From JAZGDL01 sp036477795 (GTDB taxonomy: Bacteria > Planctomycetota > Phycisphaerae > UBA1845): a stretch of 13,791 nt of DNA. The position numbers were made by a program, and so were the translations under genes. The stretch covers positions 1-13,791 of the forward strand of contig JAZGDL010000528.1 in the NCBI GenBank assembly GCA_036477795.1. Direction: 5' to 3'. A model generated the notes under the pieces. That model made no database searches. It was not told where the DNA came from and saw only the letters and a list, made by a program, of their open reading frames with translations. This document shows positions 5,558 through 11,148 of the stretch, piece by piece (within the stretch, counting starts at the first letter, position 1; each line of letters begins with the position of its first letter).

Positions 5558-6052
5558 GTCTCGCACACAGTCGCTTCACCTAGCACTGTGCCGCAAAACC
5601 CCTTGTTTTGTAGTGGTTGTTGCTGGTGACACGCGTTGTCACCCGAAGATGGCTCCTCGCACCGCGTCGCACCGTTTCGCACCCCAACTGCTGGGGTAAG
5701 TGCGGGGGGCCTGCGGTGGCGCGAGAAGAAACGGGGACGCAGCCAAAACTGTTCGGCACGGCAATTGCATACAGGTCTTGCCGGGCCTTCTGGTGCCCCG
5801 GAGGGGCAACTGAAAGTAGCCCAGCGATTCATCGCTGGGGCATAGTCACGCTGTCGGGCACGCAAGTCCCGTAAGGACGGCTGAGTGACCCGTCCTCAGT
5901 CGTCCCTACAGGACTCTGCGTCGCATTGGCGTGACATTCCCAGCGATAAACCGATGGGCTGTTGTCGTTCTGTCCCTACGGGACGGTTGCCACATGGGAT
6001 GTCGGTGCCGAACAGTATTGTGTGTGGGCAGGAGAGATGGATGTGGCTGTGT
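5558..6052. repeat. Gene-free tract with a cluster of short palindromic repeats
   Basis: No reading frame here looks like a gene. Several hairpins are packed together: TGCCCC-GGA-GGGGCA (5792-5806), CCCAGCGA/TCGCTGGG (5820-5839), GGACGGCTGAG/CTCAGTCGTCC (5875-5905, 11 bp with one G-T), GTCCCTACAGGAC (5902-5914) and GTCCCTACGGGAC (5972-5984). A decayed second CCCAGCGAT unit lies near 5939. They resemble dispersed REP-like units. The left part (5558-5785) shows nothing recognisable. Confidence 0.55.
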
Positions 6053-6054
6053 CG

Positions 6055-6115
6055 CTTTTATTTTAAAATAGTTTTATAGTATCTTGTGATACTATTATTA
6101 TATGATAGATTGGAA
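6055..6115. promoter_or_regulatory. AT-rich island with a perfect 8-bp inverted repeat, possible operator
   Basis: About 60 bases of almost pure A/T interrupt GC-rich DNA just before the winged-helix gene. Inside it, ATAGTATC (6076-6083) and GATACTAT (6088-6095) form a perfect inverted repeat with a 4-base spacer. That is typical of a dimeric ArsR/MarR-type operator or a hairpin. TATGAT (6101-6106) could serve as a -10. The role is inferred from position only. Confidence 0.45.
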
Positions 6116-6153
6116 ATAGGGAGGGGGGTGTGGTGCATTGAGATGGAGGAGTT

Positions 6154-6777
6154 ATGGCGGTGAAAAAGAACCAAAACAGCAGAAGTGGCGGTAGGGGGGC
6201 CGGGAGGCGGGCGGTGGCACGGGGCGACAAGGCGCGGGCCAAGCCCGGCAGGAAGAAGCGGGTGGCCTGCGGCAGACGGATGATTTCGCCGCGGAAGTGT
6301 TTTAAGATTGCAGGCTCAGGCGCTAGGGGAGTGGGGTTCGGAGTCGTGGCGGCCGTGGTGGAGGGGTTTGACAAGACGTGGGACGTAGCCGAGGTTGTAG
6401 AGGATCGTACGGTGGGCTGCGGCAGGGGGGTTGCGTCTACGGCGGCGGTAGGGCGGGCCCTGAGGTCTCTGGTGTCCAAGGGCCGGGTAGGGAAATCGGC
6501 GGCTATGTTGGCTGCGCTGGCCCATCCGGTGCGCTTGGGCATTCTGGTGAAGCTGCTGCAGGGGCCTGCTTCCTACCGGGCGTTGCAGGAATGCACCGGG
6601 GTCAAGGCGGGACCCTTGTATCATCATGTGAATCAGTTGCGCTTGGGGTCGCTGGTGATGCCCAAACGGCGTGATCTCTATGCCATGACCCGTGGGGGGA
6701 GAAACGCTTTGTTGGTGAGCCTGGTGTTACCCTCGCTGGTGAAGGACCGGCGGGCACGGCCGGCGGTAGGGGGGTAG
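6154..6777 (+). CDS. ArsR-like winged-helix regulator with a long basic N-terminal extension
   Basis: This ORF encodes 207 residues. The C-terminal part, about 118-200, is a winged helix. LAALAHPVRLGILVKLL matches the ArsR/HTH_20 first helix, followed by the recognition region (YRALQECTGVKAGPLYHHVNQL) and the wing (LVMPKRRDLYAMTRGG). The first 45 residues are Lys/Arg/Gly-rich and probably disordered, and residues 46-115 match nothing I know. No metal-binding Cys or His cluster typical of metal-sensing ArsR proteins is visible. ATG 6154 is preceded by GGAGG four bases upstream, which supports the long form. An internal start such as Met43 would remove the basic tail. It ends 5 bases before the glycosyltransferase gene, so the two form an operon. 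It may autoregulate through the inverted repeat at 6076-6095. Confidence 0.75.
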   Translation: MAVKKNQNSRSGGRGAGRRAVARGDKARAKPGRKKRVACGRRMISPRKCFKIAGSGARGVGFGVVAAVVEGFDKTWDVAEVVEDRTVGCGRGVASTAAVGRALRSLVSKGRVGKSAAMLAALAHPVRLGILVKLLQGPASYRALQECTGVKAGPLYHHVNQLRLGSLVMPKRRDLYAMTRGGRNALLVSLVLPSLVKDRRARPAVGG

Positions 6778-6782
6778 GGGGG

Positions 6783-7919
6783 ATGGCCGGTGACGAAGAT
6801 CAAGGGCGGCTGCGGATTCTGGCGTTGGAGCCGTACTACGGCGGTTCGCATCGCGTGTTTCTTGACACGCTGGTACGTCACAGCCGGCACCGGTTTGTCG
6901 TACTTTCGTTGCCGGCGCGCAAGTGGAAGTGGCGGATGCGCGGTTCAGCCATCTGGTTCGCCGAGCGGCTCGCCGAAAAGCCTGTCGACGGGGTTGATCT
7001 GATCTTTGCCAACGACATGGTCAGCGTCGCGGATTTGCGGGCCTTGCTGCCGGAGCGTCTTAAGGCGTGTCCTGTGGTGTGCTATTTCCATGAGAATCAG
7101 TTGACCTATCCGCTCTCTGAAAACGATGTACGGGACTACCAGTATGGATTCACTAACGTGACCAGTTGCCTGGCCTCAGACGAAGTATGGTTCAATTCTC
7201 AAAGCCACCTGGATGCCTTCCTGCCTGCGGTTGAAGCTCTGTTGGGCAGCATGCCGGATTTCAGGCCGGTGAACGTTATCGACAGGATTCGAAGCCGAAG
7301 TCGCGTAGCCTGGCCCTTGGTTGAGGGACCGCCGCCGTCGGTTCCGGGCTTCTCGGGTGGCGGTTGGAAGCGGACAGAATCGCCCGTGATCCTTTGGAGT
7401 CATCGATGGGAATATGACAAGAATCCCGAGTTGTTCTTCCGCACGCTCTGCGAGCTTGACAGCGAGGGGCTGGCCTTTTCCCTGGTTTTGCTGGGCGAAT
7501 CGTTTCGCGAGGTGCCGGCGGTGTTCCGGTCGGCCTGGAGCCGTCTTGAGCGACGAATCGTCCATCGTGGTTTTGTCGATTCGCGGGATCATTACTGGAG
7601 AATCCTGGCGGATTGTAACATTGTGGTGAGCACGGCGATCCAGGAGAATTTCGGGCTATCCACGGTTGAGGCCATGCTGGCGGGCTGCTTTCCATTGCTG
7701 CCCAATAGTTTGAGCTACGCGGAGCTGGTCCCGCTGGAATATCATGCCCTTTGCCTGTACGACTCCGACGAGATGTTTGGCGAACGCCTGCGGGATTGTC
7801 TTGGTCACTGCCCCCCGGCGGCTGATCTGGCCAGTGTTGTGCGAACACGATTCTGCCTTGCCGACGGTATCTCTATGTATGACAAGCACTTAGAGCGGGT
7901 TGGGCGTATGGCACCCTGA
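6783..7919 (+). CDS. tRNA-queuosine alpha-mannosyltransferase-like GT4 glycosyltransferase (DUF3524)
   Basis: This ORF encodes 378 residues, the full expected length for the family. The N-terminal DUF3524 signature is clear: LALEPYYGGSH (13-23), LPARKWKWRMRG (43-54) and YFHENQLTYP (101-110). The C-terminal GT-B half has WSHRWEYDKNPE and the GT4 motif E288-NFGLSTV-E296 (EX7E, nucleotide-sugar binding). The animal member, GTDC1/QTMAN, transfers mannose from GDP-mannose onto queuosine in tRNA-Asp. Bacterial members share the same motifs but their substrate is less certain. It is a soluble cytoplasmic enzyme with no signal or membrane segment. The start ATG 6783 follows a G-rich run. It is co-transcribed with the winged-helix gene, 5 bases apart. 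No queuosine synthesis genes are in the window. Confidence 0.85.
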   Translation: MAGDEDQGRLRILALEPYYGGSHRVFLDTLVRHSRHRFVVLSLPARKWKWRMRGSAIWFAERLAEKPVDGVDLIFANDMVSVADLRALLPERLKACPVVCYFHENQLTYPLSENDVRDYQYGFTNVTSCLASDEVWFNSQSHLDAFLPAVEALLGSMPDFRPVNVIDRIRSRSRVAWPLVEGPPPSVPGFSGGGWKRTESPVILWSHRWEYDKNPELFFRTLCELDSEGLAFSLVLLGESFREVPAVFRSAWSRLERRIVHRGFVDSRDHYWRILADCNIVVSTAIQENFGLSTVEAMLAGCFPLLPNSLSYAELVPLEYHALCLYDSDEMFGERLRDCLGHCPPAADLASVVRTRFCLADGISMYDKHLERVGRMAP

Positions 7920-8107
7920 GCGCCCCCCCCCTTCCGCGGTCGGAATCCTCCGTAAGGTCCTATAAGATATGTTATGTTGCATTGGGCTGTGGGCGGGCGG
8001 TGCAGGACTGGATTAGTTATGGCACGGTCTTGGGCCCTGGGTGGGCGATTTCGGGTGATGCGGGCAGTTCAGGGCAACGCCCTACCGCTGCTGAGGGTAC
8101 CGTGTGG

Positions 8108-8201
8108 CGACGTCTGCCAATCGACAAAGTCACTGCGAAACCCACGGATTCGAATCCGTGGGCTTGCAATCGAACTGTGACGGAGCACTGGCAGGTGTCG
8201 C
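8108..8201. repeat. Long imperfect inverted repeat with a perfect 22-bp core palindrome
   Basis: The core (8141-8162) is self-complementary, built from CCCACGGATTC and its complement. Outer arms CGACGTCTGCCA (8108-8119) and TGGCAGGTGTCG (8190-8201) match at 10 of 12 positions, with a GTCAC/GTGAC pair between. It lies between convergent genes, the glycosyltransferase ending at 7919 and the minus-strand gene ending at 8201, where it could act as a two-way terminator or be a MITE-like unit. The rest of 7920-8107 shows only a C-run and no gene. Confidence 0.7.
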
Positions 8202-8536
8202 TATGGCCGGCTGCGGCGACTGCGGCGGCCTGGCTTGTTGGGCTGGCGCGCCTTACCCGACAGAACCTGTGCCATATCCGCGGAGGCCAGAGGCACAATC
8301 TGCTTGCTCTGCTGGTCGTACTTATACACCATCATTTTGTTCTGGGCGGTGTTGAAAACGTAGAGCAACTCCTCTTCCGCCCACATGGCGCCGGTGACGA
8401 GGATGTAGTCGCCGCCGCGATCGCCCATGCCGGACGCGTATGCCTGTTGGGGTTGCATGCGAACAAGGATCAGCCCCACGAACAACACCACGCCCGTAGT
8501 GCTCAAAACTCCTATGGCTAGATCTTTCGAATTCAT
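8201..8536 (-). CDS. Small membrane-anchored protein of unknown function, paralog of its upstream neighbour
   Basis: This ORF encodes 111 residues. An N-terminal hydrophobic helix (about 6-26) is followed by AYASGMG, which could be a signal-peptidase site or a membrane anchor. A small beta-rich domain follows (GDYILVTGAMW, then ELLYVFNTAQNKMMVYKYD). The tail is Arg/Pro/Lys-rich and ends at the edge of the inverted repeat, so the last 15 or so residues may be repeat-derived. It aligns with the upstream gene product over AYAxxMG, (Y/F)xxVT, LLY/LFL and the KMMVYKYD/RLHCFTPN region. AAGGA lies about 10 bases before ATG 8536. No family name is recognised. It sits in a three-gene minus-strand group, 43 bases after its paralog. 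Confidence 0.65.
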   Translation of the reverse strand: MNSKDLAIGVLSTTGVVLFVGLILVRMQPQQAYASGMGDRGGDYILVTGAMWAEEELLYVFNTAQNKMMVYKYDQQSKQIVPLASADMAQVLSGKARQPNKPGRRSRRSRP

Positions 8537-8579
8537 CTCTTAGTTTCCTTGTGGCTGGCAAGCCTGTGATGTGTAGCGG

Positions 8580-8864
8580 TTACCGAGTGAAATCCCTCTG
8601 CAGGTCGCGCGAACCGGCGTAACTTACGTGCCCACTGCGGTCGCGATTGGGGGTAAAGCAATGCAGTCTTCGCTCCGCGAGATCGAGAAGGAAGAGAACG
8701 TCGTAATCCTTGTCGGATTGCGAGGTCACCGCCACAAAGTTGCTGGATGCACCCATGCGTTGAGCGTAGGCCGTGGGCAGTGAGTAGCTGCTCAGGACAA
8801 GGGCTGTGAGCAGCAACAGATTGACGCCCGCCAGGGCGACGATGATGCTTCGCTTGGGGATCAT
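8580..8864 (-). CDS. Small exported or membrane-anchored protein, paralog of its downstream neighbour
   Basis: This ORF encodes 94 residues. The hydrophobic N-terminus (about 6-26, IIVALAGVNLLLLTALVL) is followed by LPTAYAQRMG, a plausible AYA|Q signal-peptidase site. A short domain then contains FVAVTSQSD, VLFLLDLAERRLHCF and YAGSRDL. The frame opens 6 codons earlier, but ATG 8864 has a perfect AGGAGG 8 bases upstream and is preferred. The product is likely to act outside the cytoplasmic membrane. It shares its layout with the 111-residue protein, so the pair arose by tandem duplication and diverged strongly. The function is unknown. Confidence 0.7.
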   Translation of the reverse strand: MIPKRSIIVALAGVNLLLLTALVLSSYSLPTAYAQRMGASSNFVAVTSQSDKDYDVLFLLDLAERRLHCFTPNRDRSGHVSYAGSRDLQRDFTR

Positions 8865-8937
8865 GATTGGAGCCTCCTGCATTAGCGAGTAAAGTGGGAA
8901 ACACGGATTGCCGGGTATTGTGCATCGATAGGCTGCA

Positions 8938-9165
8938 CTAGCCCTGATGCGAACGTTTCGGGTTCTTGAAGGCGATCGCGCCGATCAGTCCGGCGAAAAC
9001 GACCGCGCAGATCCACTGTTTAACGGGGTTTTTTTCTTCGCGGATGGGGGCTTCAGCCTGTGCGGGTGCGCTGGCGACATTCCACGTGCATAGACAAAGC
9101 CCCGCGGCTATGAGCCATCGTGCAAGTTTGCAGGTCGGTCGCAGGCTTCCCTTACCGTTGCCCAT
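8938..9165 (-). CDS. Small secreted or membrane protein with two hydrophobic segments
   Basis: This ORF encodes 75 residues from ATG 9165. The first hydrophobic stretch (about 16-30, LARWLIAAGLCLCTWNVASA) looks like a signal peptide ending near AQA. A second segment (about 51-66, WICAVVFAGLIGAIAF) is followed by a basic tail, giving a mature peptide of one membrane helix with a short charged lead (EAPIREEKNPVK). The open frame extends to 9357, but the upstream codons have no protein character. A good -10 (TATAAT, 9173-9178) ends 7 bases before ATG 9165, which fits a leaderless message. It is probably the first gene of the group that continues with the two paralogs. The function is not recognised. 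Confidence 0.55.
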   Translation of the reverse strand: MGNGKGSLRPTCKLARWLIAAGLCLCTWNVASAPAQAEAPIREEKNPVKQWICAVVFAGLIGAIAFKNPKRSHQG

Positions 9166-9172
9166 ACGGTTC

Positions 9173-9200
9173 ATTATAGGGTGGAACGGGCGTGAGTAAA
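9173..9200 (-). promoter_or_regulatory. Promoter for the small exported-protein genes, probably leaderless
   Basis: TTTACT (9195-9200), a 16-base spacer and a perfect TATAAT (9173-9178) lie on the minus strand. The ATG at 9165 begins 8 bases after the -10, exactly where transcription should start. An ATG at 9174 overlaps the -10 itself and so cannot be the start for this transcript. Confidence 0.55.
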
Positions 9201-9524
9201 CATCAATTAAACAAGGAGTTGGGGTGCGATGGCAATCCCGGTGCCGGGGGTGCCCATCCAGGCGCGCTGAGGAGGATGTACCGCAGGTGAGCCAAAGCCG
9301 CACACCGTGGTCGGTCGTGGTGTAGAACGTAGATAAGCCCCCTGGCCGGCGGTTCAATCTACCCGATCCAGCGGATGCGGCATCCGACGGGTTGGCCCAC
9401 CTCTTGGGAGGTAGCGAACATTATTCGCCCCCTATGAATGTTCTGCAGAATCCCGATGAACGTCGGGAAAGACGAGACCCCCCCTACTCCCCCACCGTAC
9501 GTCGTCCTTCCTGGGCGACCTCAC
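9201..9524. other. Gene-free interval
   Basis: I see no gene in this stretch. It contains two small hairpins: CGGATG-CGG-CATCCG (9372-9386) and TCCCGA/TCGGGA (9451-9468). Neither has a T tract. A C-rich run lies near 9478-9492. Confidence 0.5.
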
Positions 9525-9818
9525 TTACTCGCCGGGTGTCTTCCCGGCGTTCTTCTTCACCGCCTTGAGCCAGTCGCGGATGTTTCTGGCCAGGACCTCA
9601 GCGTCCGCTTGCACAACGATATGATCGCGCAGTTTTTGCGGCACTTTAAGTGCTTCCATGGCCTGGTTGGCCCGCGACCACAGACGCTTGGTCCCGACCG
9701 CCGAGTCGGCAAGGAACAGCTCGGTTACAATCTCCTGCAACCGTGTCAAGAGGATTTCATGGCGGCGATCATAGTACCGGCCGATGAGCTTCTTCTGGTA
9801 GGGCGAGTGATCAGGCAT
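9525..9818 (-). CDS. Conserved-looking hypothetical protein (97 aa)
   Basis: This ORF encodes 97 residues, predicted to be almost all helical, charged and cytoplasmic. It opens SPYQKKLIGRYYDRRHEILL, followed by LQEIVTELFLADS, KRLWSRANQAMEALKVP and LARNIRDWLKA. I recall planctomycete proteins with the same SPYQ...IxRYYxNRDxI...LQELVTELYLA pattern and no assigned function. There is no membrane segment, metal site or known motif. The gene stands alone between a gene-free interval and the HAD gene, 51 bases from the latter's stop, so the HAD gene upstream could be co-transcribed with it. The stop region is inside a small CGCCGGG/CCCGGCG hairpin. Confidence 0.75.
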   Translation of the reverse strand: MPDHSPYQKKLIGRYYDRRHEILLTRLQEIVTELFLADSAVGTKRLWSRANQAMEALKVPQKLRDHIVVQADAEVLARNIRDWLKAVKKNAGKTPGE

Positions 9819-9869
9819 AGCTATACTCAGGCTACGCTCCCAAACCGCGCAATCATTGCCCGAGACACC

Positions 9870-10538
9870 TTAGCCCAGCGCCGGTGGTAGCAGGCCGGCG
9901 CGGGTCAACTCCTCGCTCCCTTCGACGATGGCGGCCCGCAGGCTTTCGAGATCCTTATATACGATATCGGCACCGGCTCGATAAAGGCGCTCTGGCGAGC
10001 AGGGACCGCGAGGCACACCGACGGCTAGGATGCCCGCCTCTGCAGCGGCGCGAACCAGGGAGTCGCTCGCCGCTGCAACCAGGCTTCGCTTGTCGTCGTC
10101 GGCTAGGGTTCGCAGCTCGCTGGGCCGCCTGCGCGGATCCGCGTCGAGGCCCTCGATTCGATCCGCGAACCGCAGCAGGTTGTATCGCTCGAGGACTGCT
10201 CGGCGGGCCGGGACGTTCGAGCCGAGTGTCACCAGGGAAAGGGACCCTTTCGTGGACAGCGATGCCAGGACGCGGTCGATCGTTTCATGAGGCTCATGGC
10301 CCTCCAGGATCTCGTCTGCTTCAAGCCGTTCGTCGAAGCGCGCATGGTACTTCTTGAGCTTCAGGGGCTTAGCCCCTGGGAGCAGTCTGGCCTCGCGGCC
10401 CTGCTTGCGGGTCAGTCCCCAGAACGTCGCCTGGTCGAGCGCCGACCAGCCCACAGCAGCCGCGACCTCACGGTGCAGACGATACCAGAGCGGGGCGACA
10501 TCGAGCACCGGACCGTCGATTTCGATTATGAGGTTCAT
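9870..10538 (-). CDS. HAD-superfamily protein with degenerate catalytic motifs
   Basis: This ORF encodes 222 residues, the usual length for phosphoglycolate-phosphatase-like HADs. Motif I reads IIEIDGPVLD: the nucleophile Asp of the normal DxDGTLxD is Glu6, while Asp8 remains. Motif II is probably VTLGSN (Thr104). Motif III, usually Lys-Pro-xP, is RRRP (about 136-139). Motif IV is AASDSLVRAAAEAGILAVGV, with Asp159 kept but the second acidic residue replaced. The fold is convincing from the C-terminal AEAGILAVGVPRG. The replaced nucleophile suggests loss of phosphatase activity or a binding or regulatory role. GGGGA lies 5 bases before ATG 10538, and VGQAFQP-type repeats begin 13 bases upstream. 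The substrate is unknown. Confidence 0.75.
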   Translation of the reverse strand: MNLIIEIDGPVLDVAPLWYRLHREVAAAVGWSALDQATFWGLTRKQGREARLLPGAKPLKLKKYHARFDERLEADEILEGHEPHETIDRVLASLSTKGSLSLVTLGSNVPARRAVLERYNLLRFADRIEGLDADPRRRPSELRTLADDDKRSLVAAASDSLVRAAAEAGILAVGVPRGPCSPERLYRAGADIVYKDLESLRAAIVEGSEELTRAGLLPPALG

Positions 10539-10550
10539 GGTGTCCCCATT

Positions 10551-10626
10551 GTGGGACAGGCTTTCCAGCCTGCTGTGGGACAGGCTTTCCAGCCTGTCGT
10601 TTGACCGGCTGGAAAGCCGGTCCCAC
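10551..10626. repeat. Three VGQAFQP-type palindromic repeats
   Basis: GTGGGACAGGCTTTCCAGCC occurs directly at 10551-10572 and 10575-10597, and inverted as GACCGGCTGGAAAGCCGG (10603-10626). Each unit is itself a hairpin (GACAGGCT/AGCCTGTC), and the inverted copy can pair with the direct ones. A fourth unit is at 11070-11093. I know this sequence (translated VGQAFQP) as a very frequent planctomycete intergenic repeat. It lies in the leader of the HAD gene. Confidence 0.8.
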
Positions 10627-10692
10627 AGGTCAAATTGTCGGGCGGCCCGTCCGGCTGCTACGCAAACGGCCGGCCATCAGAGACTTGCAAAC

Positions 10693-10765
10693 TGGAGCCG
10701 AGGGGACTCGAACCCCTGACCTCCTGCATGCCATGCAGGCGTTCTCCCAACTGAACTACGGCCCC
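10693..10765 (-). tRNA. tRNA-Ala(GGC)
   Basis: This stretch forms a 73-base cloverleaf on the minus strand. The acceptor is GGGGCCG/CGGCTCC with the G3-U70 pair that identifies alanine tRNAs, and the discriminator is A. The anticodon stem is CCTGC/GCAGG with loop ATGGCAT and anticodon GGC. The T loop is GGTTCGAGTCC. CCA is not encoded. Confidence 0.96.
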
Positions 10766-10848
10766 GCAGAGTACGCTGCTTACATCACGGGCCGTCCCAA
10801 AAAACGGAACGGCTGAGCGGGGATTCTAAGGAGTACACCGCGTGGAGG

Positions 10849-10916
10849 CAAATGGCGAATAGCGAATGGCGAGCACGAACACCCTTTCGCTATTCGCAAT
10901 TCGCCATTCTGCATTT
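10849..10916. repeat. Inverted GAATGGCGAATAGCGA repeat
   Basis: The left arm (10849-10872, AAATGGCGAATAGCGAATGG) and right arm (10886-10916, TCGCTATTCGCAATTCGCC) are built from the same unit in opposite orientation. They could fold into a hairpin with a 13-base loop. A related fragment (TTCGTTATTCGTCATTC) lies at 187-203. Apart from repeats, 10766-11148 has no gene. Confidence 0.65.
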
Positions 10917-11069
10917 GGACGACTTGACCGCGGCCGATAATGTCGTCCGGGCAGTGTCCGGCAAGATGGGCTGTGCCAACCGGCCGACACCCGATAACGC
11001 CGGTGAATCAAATTCAACCATTGACCCGAGACCATAATCGGCTAGAGTAGAGGCTGTTTGACCTGTGGC

Positions 11070-11093
11070 GACAGGCTGGAAAGCCTGTCCTAC
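11070..11093. repeat. VGQAFQP-type repeat in the recombinase leader
   Basis: GACAGGCTGGAAAGCCTGTC, followed by CTAC, is an 8-bp-stem hairpin of the same family as 10551-10626, in the orientation of the inverted copy there. An upstream ATG at 11065 would read through it in frame (TGWKACPT) into the recombinase gene. Confidence 0.75.
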
Positions 11094-11109
11094 ATTGGCT
11101 GAGTGCCAA

Positions 11110-11130
11110 GGGCGGCGGCCTGCGCCGCCC
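11110..11130 (+). promoter_or_regulatory. Stable GC hairpin in the recombinase leader
   Basis: GGGCGGCG (11110-11117) and CGCCGCCC (11123-11130) form a perfect 8-bp stem 18 bases before the recombinase ATG. No T tract follows. It could limit ribosome access or be the end of the adjacent repeat. Confidence 0.4.
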
Positions 11131-11148
11131 GTAAATAGTGACACGAAT

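Noticed and set aside
5558..5785. Integrase attachment site or element scar next to tRNA-Met
   Set aside because: No second copy of the tRNA 3' end was found in the window and no integrase fragment could be read.
5503..5865. Minus-strand frame ending RTGDLRFMNPPL
   Set aside because: Its end is the tRNA-Met gene read backwards and the rest is palindromic repeat. This is a well-known type of false protein.
9531..9550. Terminator at the end of the 97-aa gene
   Set aside because: The CGCCGGG/CCCGGCG stem is inside the coding sequence and is not followed by a T tract in the direction of transcription.
10549..11100. CRISPR array
   Set aside because: The repeats are few, irregularly spaced, in both orientations, and have no unique spacers or cas genes.
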